NCBI GenBank assembly: GCA_025356095.1 | Contig: JANXUR010000051.1 | Span: 1-64,000, forward strand | Length of the DNA stretch: 64,000 bases | Source: Acidobacteriaceae bacterium | GTDB taxonomy: Bacteria > Acidobacteriota > Terriglobia > Terriglobales > Acidobacteriaceae | Direction: 5' to 3' | Part shown: positions 17,832-24,752 of the stretch, in pieces | Layout: the number at the start of each line of letters is the position of its first letter | Position numbering within the stretch: position 1 is the stretch's first letter | The notes under the pieces: generated by a model | The model's input: only the letters and a program-made list of their open reading frames with translations | Told to the model about the DNA's origin: nothing | Databases searched by the model: none | Program-made: the position numbers and the translations under genes

Positions 17832-19550
17832 GTGCGGCATTTTGAGCAATTTCGGGGGAGTTGGCTGCTGGCGGTGGTACTCGCCGTGGCGGCATGGCCG
17901 GCGTTTGCCCAAACTGCGGCATCGAGCAGTGAGGCGGACGCGGTCGGCAAATTGATTGGGCAGGTGCGGCAGAGTTATGACAACGGCGAAATTAACTATC
18001 GCGCCGGGCACATGGAAGCCGCTCGGACAGACTTTGACCATGCGTTTGACCTGCTGGCGCTGAGTCCCGAGGAACTGCGCAAGGATGCGCGCTGGCAGGC
18101 GGAGTTTGACCGCGTGGTGGATGGCGTCAACCGGCTGGAGATGCAAGCGCTGGAACAGGGTGACGGCTTTACCGAGCGCAAGGCGGAACCTGCGCCGATT
18201 GATGCCATTAACGGCATCGAGTTTCCGGTGGACCCCAAGATTAAGGCGCAGGCGGAAGCTGAGTTGAAAAACACCCGTTCCGATCTGCCGCTGATGCTGA
18301 ATGACACGGTTGCTGGCTTTATCACCTATTTTTCCACGCGGGGACGGGCCACGTTGGAGAGGGCGTTGCAGCGTGCGGGCCGCTACCGTCCGATGATCGA
18401 GCAGGTGTTCAAAGAAGAAGGCGTACCGCAGGATTTGATCTATCTGGCGCAAGCCGAGTCAGGCTTCCATCCGCTGGCGCTTTCTTATGCCAAGGCGCGG
18501 GGAATGTGGCAATTTATCGCGCAAACCGGGGATAAATACGGTCTGGAGCGCAGTTGGTGGAAGGATGAACGGCAGGACCCGGAGAAGTCTACCCGGGCGG
18601 CGGCGCATCACTTGCACGACCTGTATGCCCAGTTGGGTGACTGGTATTTGGCGATGGCTGCCTACAACACTGGCGCGGGCAACGTGCAGGCTGCCGTGCG
18701 CAAGACGGGCTATGCCGACTTCTGGCAGTTGTATCGCCGAAACGTGCTGCCGCAACAGACTAAAGACTACGTTCCGATTATTCTCGCCATGACGATTATG
18801 GCCAAGAACCCGGACAAATACGGGCTCACGGATATTTCGCCCGATGCACCGGAGCAGTCAGACAAGGTGACAGTGAAGTATCCGGTGGATTTGCGGCTGG
18901 TAGCCGAGTGCGTGGACGCGCCGCTGGATTTGCTGGTGGAGTTGAACCCGGCGCTGCTGCGACTGACCACTCCGAATGACGCTCAGTTTGAATTGCGGTT
19001 GCCGCTGGGGACAAGAGACAAGTATCAAGCGGCGATTGCGAAAATCCCGGCGGAGATGCGGGTGGCGTGGCGATATCACAAGGTGGAGCCGGGCGATACG
19101 CTTGCTGGACTGGCTAAGAAGTATCACACGTCGGCACAGGCCATTGCGGAGGCCAACGGATTAGGCGATCAGGAACCCGCGGCTGAGAGCAAAGTGATTA
19201 TTCCGCAGGCTCCGGGCAAGAGCAACGAGGCCGGTGCGGTGCAGTTTTCTAAGCGGGCGCGGCTTTACAAAGCGCACAAGGGAGACTCGGTGGTGTCAGT
19301 GGCCGAGCACTTTGGGGTGCCAGAGGAGAGGCTGCGAACCTGGAACCGACTGCAGGGCGACAGGCTTACAACGGGTCAACTGTTGAAGGTGTATATGCCG
19401 GTGAAGACCAAGAGTAGCGGAGTCATTAACACGCAGGCACCGTCGAAGGCACCGAAAAAGGGGTCGAAGAAGGGGTCGAAGAAGTCCGGCAAAGGGCATG
19501 GCAGCGGGAAGGCCAAATCTGGTGGCGGCAAAAAGAAAGCCCGTGGGTAG
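17832..19550 (+). CDS. Lytic transglycosylase with two LysM domains (MltD-like)
   Basis: This 572-residue periplasmic enzyme cuts peptidoglycan between MurNAc and GlcNAc. A signal peptide (WLLAVVLAVAAWPAFAQ) is followed by a helical region and an SLT domain. Its motif IYLAQAESGFHPLALS holds the catalytic Glu, and GMWQFIAQTG and MAAYNTGAGNVQAAV follow. Two LysM domains come next (YHKVEPGDTLAGLAKKYHTS and YKAHKGDSVVSVAEHFGVP). The tail of about 45 residues is Lys/Gly/Ser-rich. GTG 17832 is preferred because AGGAG precedes it and a normal signal peptide then begins; the frame is open 37 codons further upstream. Confidence 0.9.
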   Translation: MRHFEQFRGSWLLAVVLAVAAWPAFAQTAASSSEADAVGKLIGQVRQSYDNGEINYRAGHMEAARTDFDHAFDLLALSPEELRKDARWQAEFDRVVDGVNRLEMQALEQGDGFTERKAEPAPIDAINGIEFPVDPKIKAQAEAELKNTRSDLPLMLNDTVAGFITYFSTRGRATLERALQRAGRYRPMIEQVFKEEGVPQDLIYLAQAESGFHPLALSYAKARGMWQFIAQTGDKYGLERSWWKDERQDPEKSTRAAAHHLHDLYAQLGDWYLAMAAYNTGAGNVQAAVRKTGYADFWQLYRRNVLPQQTKDYVPIILAMTIMAKNPDKYGLTDISPDAPEQSDKVTVKYPVDLRLVAECVDAPLDLLVELNPALLRLTTPNDAQFELRLPLGTRDKYQAAIAKIPAEMRVAWRYHKVEPGDTLAGLAKKYHTSAQAIAEANGLGDQEPAAESKVIIPQAPGKSNEAGAVQFSKRARLYKAHKGDSVVSVAEHFGVPEERLRTWNRLQGDRLTTGQLLKVYMPVKTKSSGVINTQAPSKAPKKGSKKGSKKSGKGHGSGKAKSGGGKKKARG

Positions 19551-19752
19551 GAGTCTGGGCCATGAGGCTTGGAGCGGAGACGTGTGCTTTTGGGTGCGTG
19601 TCCCCGAGGTTTGTGCGGAAAGACACAACGAAATTTTGCAAACCCGGTGTATGATGCTTGCGGGTTGTTGAAATTTGCAGAACGCATTGCGTACGTGACT
19701 CGCTGGGATTGGTTGTGGGTAAGGGCGGGTAGCATGTTTGGGGAGGAATCGT

Positions 19753-20415
19753 ATGAGCTGGAATGAAAAGTTCTTTTGCAGTGACGATGAATTCGATGAG
19801 TTTAGCGACAGCGGCGCTTATGGCGAGATGCTCGAATCGAGTCTAGAGGACGAAGAAGAAGAGGAAGAGATGGACCTGCACGGCGGTCGCACCATGGCCG
19901 CGCCTCCGGTGGTGGTTGTGGAGGAAGCGGCGGTGGTGACTGCGCCTCCGGTGGCCAAGAAGGCTGCGCGGAAGAAGGCCGCGAAGAAGCCAGCCGTAGC
20001 GCCTGCAGTGGCAGAGGTGCCAGTCCCCGTGAAGAAGGCTGCGGTGAAGAAGGCTGCGGCACCGGCGAAAAAGGTGGCGGTGAAGGCTGCTGCGAAGAAG
20101 GCAGTAAAGAAGGCCGCGAAAAAAGCCGCACCGAAAGCCGTGGCGAAGAAAGCTGCGGTTGCCAAGCCCGCCAAAAAGGCTGCCAAAATTGTGAAGAAGG
20201 CGGCGAAAAAGGCTGGTAAGAACGTGGTGAAGAAGGTCGCCAAGCAGGTCGGCAAGAAAGCGGCAAAGAAGGCGACGAAGAAAGCGACAAAGAAAGCGAC
20301 GAAGAAAGCGACAAAGAAGGCTACGAAGATAGCACCACCGAAAAAGGCCGCCAAGAAAGTCGCAAGCAAGGCGAGCAAGAAGGCTGGCAAGAAGGCGAGC
20401 AAGAAGAAGCGCTAA
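19753..20415 (+). CDS. Histone H1-like Lys/Ala-rich protein with acidic N-terminus
   Basis: This 220-residue protein has two opposite halves. Residues 1-45 are strongly acidic (SDDEFDEFSDS, then EDEEEEEEMD). From about residue 65 onward the sequence is made of AAKKA, KKATKKA and PAKKA units, as in histone H1 and bacterial AlgP/HctB-like proteins. It probably binds DNA and may help compact the nucleoid; the acidic head could modulate binding or contact a partner. ATG 19753 follows GGGAGGAA by five bases. A hairpin terminator follows the stop. Confidence 0.85.
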   Translation: MSWNEKFFCSDDEFDEFSDSGAYGEMLESSLEDEEEEEEMDLHGGRTMAAPPVVVVEEAAVVTAPPVAKKAARKKAAKKPAVAPAVAEVPVPVKKAAVKKAAAPAKKVAVKAAAKKAVKKAAKKAAPKAVAKKAAVAKPAKKAAKIVKKAAKKAGKNVVKKVAKQVGKKAAKKATKKATKKATKKATKKATKIAPPKKAAKKVASKASKKAGKKASKKKR

Positions 20416-20463
20416 CGCCCCGGTGTTGGCTCACAGAGTTGACTTGAAAGTGAATAGAGACGA

Positions 20464-20488
20464 GGGCCGCGAAGTTCGCGGCCCTTTG
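20464..20488 (+). terminator. Hairpin terminator after the H1-like gene
   Basis: An 8-bp GC-only stem (20464-20471 with 20477-20484) has a 5-base loop and is followed by TTTGTGTTGTT. It lies between convergent genes. Confidence 0.75.
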
Positions 20489-20508
20489 TGTTGTTGGTGT
20501 GAAGGCGG

Positions 20509-20715
20509 CTACTTGCGCTCGACTGCGTTCAGGCACTTGGCAAAGAGTTCGAGCAGATGCGCGGCGTATTCTTCGGGCTTGCTGGAGGCAGGTGTGCCTT
20601 GAAAGCCAACGGAGGAAACCGTCTTGCCGTAGCCGGTAGTGACGGCGACAAACTTCATCATGTCGAGGGCGATGTCTTCATTGCGGCGGGGTGCGGGCAT
20701 TGCGGGCATTTCCAT
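20509..20715 (-). CDS. Small hypothetical protein
   Basis: This 68-residue protein has no signal peptide or membrane segment. The core reads ALDMMKFVAVTTGYGK and the C-terminus is an amphipathic helix, HLLELFAKCLNAVERK. I do not recognise a family. It is called because AAGGAG lies six bases before ATG 20715 on the minus strand, the composition is protein-like, and it sits in a gap between a terminator and the prophage repressor. Confidence 0.6.
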   Translation of the reverse strand: MEMPAMPAPRRNEDIALDMMKFVAVTTGYGKTVSSVGFQGTPASSKPEEYAAHLLELFAKCLNAVERK

Positions 20716-20812
20716 GGGAGTCTCCTTGGTTGGTGCGTCCTAGATAGCTTACCGCGAAGTGCGGTGGAGGGGGGAGTCTGCCACCGCAGTCCCAGACGAG
20801 TATTACGAGCCC

Positions 20813-21547
20813 TCACACTTCGGTTTCCACCAGACAGACGCGACCGAGAAGAACCTTGGCGATGGTGGCGTCTTTGGTCAGGTGGAGGGTTTGCACCGGG
20901 TAGGCGCGGTTTTCTGGGCGGAGAATGAGTTCGTTGCCCAGTTGGCGGACATAGCGAAAGAGGCGTTGGCGGCCCAGTTGTACGGCGTAGATGTTGTCCT
21001 CACCTTTGCGGTAGGGGGTAAGGGAATTGTAGTGGCGGTCCACCAGTACGCGAGAGCCCGGGAGCAGGCGCGGGTACATGGCAATGCCCTGACGGGCGTC
21101 TATTTCTGTCATCAGGAAGCGCAGCCAGGATTGGCGGGGGAAGCGGGGGTTGGCCTCCGGTTCCAGGGCACTGCGCAGGGTGGCGATGTAGGTGCGCGCT
21201 AGCCACGCCACCTCGCGAATATGGCGGGGAGTGAGTTGGGGCAGGGAGAGGGAGGCCAGGGAATGGAGCAGGGGAATCTGCTGGAAGTCGTCGGCGGAGG
21301 CATCCGGCGGGGCGAACAGAGCGCGGAGTTCCCAAGGGTCGAGTAAATCGGCGACCGAGAGGCTTTGCGACTGGAGGATGCGATCGAGCGAGGTAAGGCT
21401 GAGGCCCCGCTTCCCGTTGAGGAAGTTGGAGATATGCGGCTGCCGATAGCCGGTGAGGCGAGCGAGTTGTGCGCCGGAAAGCGAGCCGCGTTGAATACGC
21501 TGCAGGAGAAGGCGGCGGAGATTCGCCTGCAAGGCAGCAAAGTCCAT
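20813..21547 (-). CDS. Phage-type repressor: XRE HTH with degenerate S24 domain
   Basis: This 244-residue protein has an N-terminal helix-turn-helix (SLSGAQLARLTGYRQPHIS, about 20-60) and a C-terminal S24/LexA-like fold. In LexA and CI the cleavage Ser sits in a SMxP-type motif before a GDxVLVD strand. Here the matching segment reads AMYPRLLPGSRVLVD, so the Ser position is Ala, and the region of the catalytic Lys reads LFRYVRQL. Self-cleavage is therefore unlikely. ATG 21547 is preferred; the longer frame to 21703 adds a non-helical, Cys/Pro-rich stretch. It is divergent from the rightward prophage genes and probably keeps them off. Confidence 0.75.
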   Translation of the reverse strand: MDFAALQANLRRLLLQRIQRGSLSGAQLARLTGYRQPHISNFLNGKRGLSLTSLDRILQSQSLSVADLLDPWELRALFAPPDASADDFQQIPLLHSLASLSLPQLTPRHIREVAWLARTYIATLRSALEPEANPRFPRQSWLRFLMTEIDARQGIAMYPRLLPGSRVLVDRHYNSLTPYRKGEDNIYAVQLGRQRLFRYVRQLGNELILRPENRAYPVQTLHLTKDATIAKVLLGRVCLVETEV

Positions 21548-21573
21548 CTTTGTCTCTTGGTGCTTGAACGGGA

Positions 21574-21592
21574 AGCTATAGCTGGTAGCTAT
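21574..21592. promoter_or_regulatory. Candidate repressor operator
   Basis: The perfect palindrome AGCTATAGCT (21574-21583) is followed after GGT by another AGCTAT (21587-21592), 27 bases before the repressor start and inside the divergent promoter gap. This fits an autoregulatory operator of the adjacent HTH protein. Confidence 0.4.
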
Positions 21593-21767
21593 CAGTTTTA
21601 GCAAACCATTGGATTGAATGCAGATGGATTCGTTGACCAAAGGGCCGGGGAGTCCTAGGATGACAAAACACTGTGGAAAACACGGTGGCAACGAGGAAAA
21701 CACTGGTGTTAGCCCTATCCGCGCCAGAGACTAACGAAAGACTAAGTAGACTTCAGGAGCAAAAGCC

Positions 21768-21992
21768 ATGCTAGAGCCAGCCAGCAACAGTGAACCTGCC
21801 GAACGGGATTTTGTGGAATTTCGCCGCAAAGTACGTTCGGCAGAAGTGTTATCCGCTTCTACGCAGCAACTGCTGCGCTCGCTGCGCTTTACCGGGCGCG
21901 TGAGCATTGTGGTGCAGAACGGGCGAGTCTTGAAGTCGGGGTATGAAGAGGGGTACTTCGCGCACCATCCGACGGAGATGGACGCGGCGTAG
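21768..21992 (+). CDS. Small DUF2292/YezD-like protein
   Basis: This 74-residue protein ends in the pattern LLRSLRFTGRVSIVVQNGRVLKSGYEE, which resembles the short DUF2292 (YezD) family in which a Gly-x-Val-x-Ile-x-Val-Gln-(Asp/Asn)-Gly-Arg-Val core is typical. The function is unknown; in other bacteria such genes often sit near sulfur metabolism genes. CAGGAG lies nine bases before ATG 21768. It is the first rightward gene after the repressor and has its own terminator, so it may be expressed separately from the late block. Confidence 0.6.
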   Translation: MLEPASNSEPAERDFVEFRRKVRSAEVLSASTQQLLRSLRFTGRVSIVVQNGRVLKSGYEEGYFAHHPTEMDAA

Positions 21993-22078
21993 GGTTGAGG
22001 GGCGAGCCGGAGGGTTCGTCGGGTGTAGTTGTGATGGCAATTCCATTGAAATAGCATTCCAGGTCTTCGTCAGAAAAC

Positions 22079-22126
22079 GAGCCCTGTTCCGCTGGAAAAC
22101 CGGCGGGCAGGGCTCTTTGTGTTTTG
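22079..22126 (+). terminator. Rho-independent terminator after the DUF2292-like gene
   Basis: GAGCCCTG (22079-22086) pairs with CAGGGCTC (22108-22115). An inner stem (CCGCTGG with CCGGCGG) extends it. TTTGTGTTTTG follows. Confidence 0.8.
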
Positions 22127-22178
22127 TGGGCAGTTTGAGGTGGCGGTAACAATCCCAAGGGTGGCAGGAGGTTTCACA

Positions 22179-22613
22179 ATGGCAACAGGAATGGAAGGCA
22201 GAATCCAGATGCGGATGGATTTGAAGTATTGCGAGCGTTGTGGGGGGCTGTGGTTGCGGGAGCGGGCAAGTGGGCTGGCATACTGCGTGGGTTGCCAAGA
22301 CAAATTGGCGGCGATGCCCTCGCGGAGTGCATTGCAGGCGGCCGGTCTGGAGAAGGGAGGACGGCAGCGGCGGCGGTGTGCGCGGCTTCCCGAGGAGCGG
22401 TCGGTGGAGCGGTCGGTGGGGCGGCTGGCGGCGGAGCGGCTGGCGGTAGGCGGGCCAAGCGCGGACGAGATGGTGCTCTACCCGGTGTGCGAGCCGAGCA
22501 GTGGATTGAACAACGGGTATGGGAGGGCAGGGGGCATGAGCTTCCGCGATGTGCTGGCGGATATTTTCTCGCTGGGCGGCAAGCACAGCGATGGCCGGGG
22601 AGGCCGGTTATGA
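22179..22613 (+). CDS. Zinc-ribbon protein in prophage early region
   Basis: This 144-residue protein has one four-Cys zinc site near the start: CERCGGLWL, a short loop, then CVGC (about residues 18-40). The rest is basic and Arg/Ser-rich with repeated SVERSVGRLAAERLA. A DNA- or RNA-binding role is likely from the zinc ribbon, but the family is not recognised. AGGAGG lies about seven bases before ATG 22179. The stop overlaps the next start by four bases (ATGA), so it is coupled to the sigma-like regulator. Confidence 0.7.
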   Translation: MATGMEGRIQMRMDLKYCERCGGLWLRERASGLAYCVGCQDKLAAMPSRSALQAAGLEKGGRQRRRCARLPEERSVERSVGRLAAERLAVGGPSADEMVLYPVCEPSSGLNNGYGRAGGMSFRDVLADIFSLGGKHSDGRGGRL

Positions 22614-23119
22614 GCGCGGCGTTGCGTGCAGTGATGGGGGCGCGGGGGAATCCGGAGCGGGAGCCGGTTTTGCGAAGTTATACGACGCCAGCGGTGGCGA
22701 GATTGGCGCTGGTGTGGGATGCGGAGGCGGAGTGGCAGGGTGATCCGGAGCTGGTGCTGTACCGGGGGGTGACGCTGAAGCTGTTGCGGCGATATCAGCG
22801 GATGGCGGTCGGGGTGGGGCGAATGCCGTCGTTGATGGGGGGAGAGGTATTTCGATCGAAGTATCGGTCGCCGTATGCGGGCGGGTTTGAGAATGCGGTG
22901 ATCTTCGTGCATGACATGGAGAAGATGCTGGGGCGGCTGGATGAGGGGTCGCAGCGAGTGATTGCGCATGTGGTGCTGGAGGAGTACACGCAGGAGGAGA
23001 CGGCGCGGCTGGTGGGTGGGACGCGGCGGCAGGTGCAGAAGCGGTATGTGGAAGCGATGGACCGGATGACGGCGATGTTGATTGCGGGAGGGATGATACG
23101 GGCGCTGCCGCAGGCGTAA
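22610..23119 (+). CDS. Sigma-region-4/ArpU-like transcription regulator
   Basis: This 169-residue protein ends with a helix-turn-helix of sigma-70 region 4 type: LEEYTQEETARLVGGTRRQVQKRYVEAMDRM. The preceding GSQRVIAHVV matches the entry helix. There is no region 2. Proteins with this layout (ArpU and related) often control phage late genes, which lie just downstream here. ATG 22610 overlaps the previous stop as ATGA. The frame is open far upstream, but that part runs over the zinc-ribbon gene in another frame and is Gly/Ala-rich junk. Confidence 0.7.
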   Translation: MSAALRAVMGARGNPEREPVLRSYTTPAVARLALVWDAEAEWQGDPELVLYRGVTLKLLRRYQRMAVGVGRMPSLMGGEVFRSKYRSPYAGGFENAVIFVHDMEKMLGRLDEGSQRVIAHVVLEEYTQEETARLVGGTRRQVQKRYVEAMDRMTAMLIAGGMIRALPQA

Positions 23120-23265
23120 ATGTGAGGCGGGGCAAAAGTTGTCAAGAGGGCAAAAGTGCAAAGTTGGCTGTAAGTGGTTGAAAGCAGGGCAAATTTAGAT
23201 TTCGGGAATTAGTACAATCACCCGGCACTCTGAGTTACTCTTAAAAATGAAGGAAGAGAACGAGA

Positions 23266-23292
23266 GGGGCGGCCAAATTGGTCGCCCCTTTT
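23266..23292 (+). terminator. Hairpin terminator/attenuator before the Lys-rich phage protein
   Basis: A 9-bp GC-rich stem (23266-23274 with 23280-23288, one G-T pair) is followed by TTTT. It lies upstream of ATG 23319 and argues against a start at 23247. It may limit read-through from the regulator gene. Confidence 0.7.
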
Positions 23293-23318
23293 GCTTTGTG
23301 AGAGCAGGCAAAACAGCC

Positions 23319-23960
23319 ATGGTAGAAACTGAAACAGGGAATCAGGTAGAGGAATCGGCGGGGGTAGAAGTATCGGGGGCAAAGGCGCCGGAAAAGATGG
23401 GGAAGAAGCCGGGTAAGAAGCCAGCCAAGAAGCCAGCGAAGAAGCCAGCCAAGAAGCAGGCAAAGAAGGCGGTGACGGGGGCGGGGGCGAAGAAAAAGCC
23501 GGGGCCGAGTGCGGCTGGTCAAGTGCGGGCAAAAGCGGCGAAGGCGGCTGCTGGCGCAGGGGTGGTAAATAAACGGCCGTCGGCGAAAGCGGCTGCGCAC
23601 CTGGTGATGGTGGAAGCGGAAGCGATTGTGACGGGCGTTCTGAACAAGGCGAAGAACGGAAACACGCAAGCGGCGAAGTTCTTGTTTGAGTTTGCGGGGA
23701 TCAAGATGGGCCGGGGGGACGCAGGGGAAGCGGAAGCGGTGCGAGATTCGCTAATCGCGCGGATTGCGAGCCGATTGAAGATTGGGGATGTGGTGCCGGA
23801 CGAGTTGGTGGGTGCGGACGAAGACGAGGACGAAGACGAAGACGAAGACGAGGACGAAGACGAGGGAGAGAACTCAGAGGGTGAGGAGAGTTCAGAGCAG
23901 GGCGCGGAAGCGGAAGAGGAAGCGGAAGAGGAAGAGGAAGAGGAAGTGGAAGCGGAGTAG
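23319..23960 (+). CDS. Prophage Lys-rich protein with acidic tail
   Basis: This 213-residue protein has three parts: a basic N-terminal region of KKPAKKPAKK repeats (about 25-55), a folded middle with AEAIVTGVLNKAKNGNTQAAKFLFEFAGI, and a long Asp/Glu tail (from about residue 165). The middle helix pair and its place upstream of the terminase would fit a small terminase subunit or a DNA-packaging accessory, but this is only a guess. The charge pattern is the reverse order of the host-side H1-like protein at 19.8 kb. ATG 23319 is used because a terminator lies between it and the earlier ATG 23247. Confidence 0.6.
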   Translation: MVETETGNQVEESAGVEVSGAKAPEKMGKKPGKKPAKKPAKKPAKKQAKKAVTGAGAKKKPGPSAAGQVRAKAAKAAAGAGVVNKRPSAKAAAHLVMVEAEAIVTGVLNKAKNGNTQAAKFLFEFAGIKMGRGDAGEAEAVRDSLIARIASRLKIGDVVPDELVGADEDEDEDEDEDEDEDEGENSEGEESSEQGAEAEEEAEEEEEEEVEAE

Positions 23961-24109
23961 AGGGCTGCCGGCGGGCCGTGCCTAGGGGGATCATGCCTTG
24001 GTGCATTGGGAATGGGGGAGGTTTCCCATAGAATTCAGGGGCGGAATTGCTAGCGGATTGGCATCAGCAATGAGCAATCAGCAATCAGCAACTGCGAGGG
24101 AGACAGCGG

Positions 24110-24565
24110 GTGGCAGCGGACTTGACTTGGGTGACGGATGAGATTGCGGTAGGCGGCGGGATTTGGGATGAAGCGGGGATGATCGCGGTGGCGCGCGAGG
24201 GCGTGACGCACATCCTGAATATGCAGGCGGAGTTTGACGACACGCGGCTGGCGAATCTTTATCTGGTAGATGCATTGTGGAATCCGACGGAGGATGATTA
24301 TGAGCCGAAGCCTCCGGCGCTGTTGCGCAAGGGTGTGGAGTATGCGTTAAAGGCGCTGGGAGGCGGGTCGGCGAAATTATTGATTCACTGCGCTGCGGGG
24401 GTGCATCGGGCACCGATGATGACGTTGGCGGTAATGTGTGCGCAGGGGTGGGATGTGGATGAAGCGATGGAGACGATTGAGCGGCTGCGTCCGGAAGCGG
24501 AATTTGTGGATGTGTATGTGGAGAGTGTGCGCGGATTTTTGCGGGAGTATGCGACGACGGATTAG
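24110..24565 (+). CDS. Dual-specificity protein phosphatase
   Basis: This 151-residue protein is a compact cysteine phosphatase. The signature HCAAGVHRAP has Cys about 94 and Arg about 100 (Cys-x5-Arg). TEDDYEP around residue 62 could supply the general-acid Asp. GVTHILNMQAEFDD is the usual strand before it. It should remove phosphate from Tyr/Ser/Thr or from a non-protein substrate; the target is unknown. The start is GTG 24110, with GAGGGAGA upstream. It lies between the Lys-rich protein and the tail-fibre-like gene, so it is prophage cargo. Confidence 0.85.
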   Translation: MAADLTWVTDEIAVGGGIWDEAGMIAVAREGVTHILNMQAEFDDTRLANLYLVDALWNPTEDDYEPKPPALLRKGVEYALKALGGGSAKLLIHCAAGVHRAPMMTLAVMCAQGWDVDEAMETIERLRPEAEFVDVYVESVRGFLREYATTD

Positions 24566-24752
24566 TCGCCGGTTTCAGGTTGCCAGTCTCGTTGCCAGTC
24601 TCAAGGTATAAGGGATTGGTGCACGAGTTGAAGTAGGAAATAGTTTGGTGTGGAAGTTGGCTGGGGCTACAGGTTTCGCAAACGCGAGCTTGGGGCGCCC
24701 GGCCATTTTGTTTTTGGGCGAAACGAAATTGGTGGAGTGAGGGAGACGCGGA

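Noticed and set aside
19818-20402. Hydrophobic 194-residue minus frame rich in Phe/Ala
   Set aside because: It is the antisense of KKA repeats in the H1-like gene, which always gives Phe/Ala-rich shadows.
23247-23318. Earlier ATG for the prophage Lys-rich protein
   Set aside because: A strong hairpin with a T-run lies inside this stretch, so ATG 23319 is more likely.
23701-24006. Pro/Leu-rich minus frame
   Set aside because: It is the antisense of the Glu/Asp/Lys-coding repeat of the phage Lys-rich/acidic protein.
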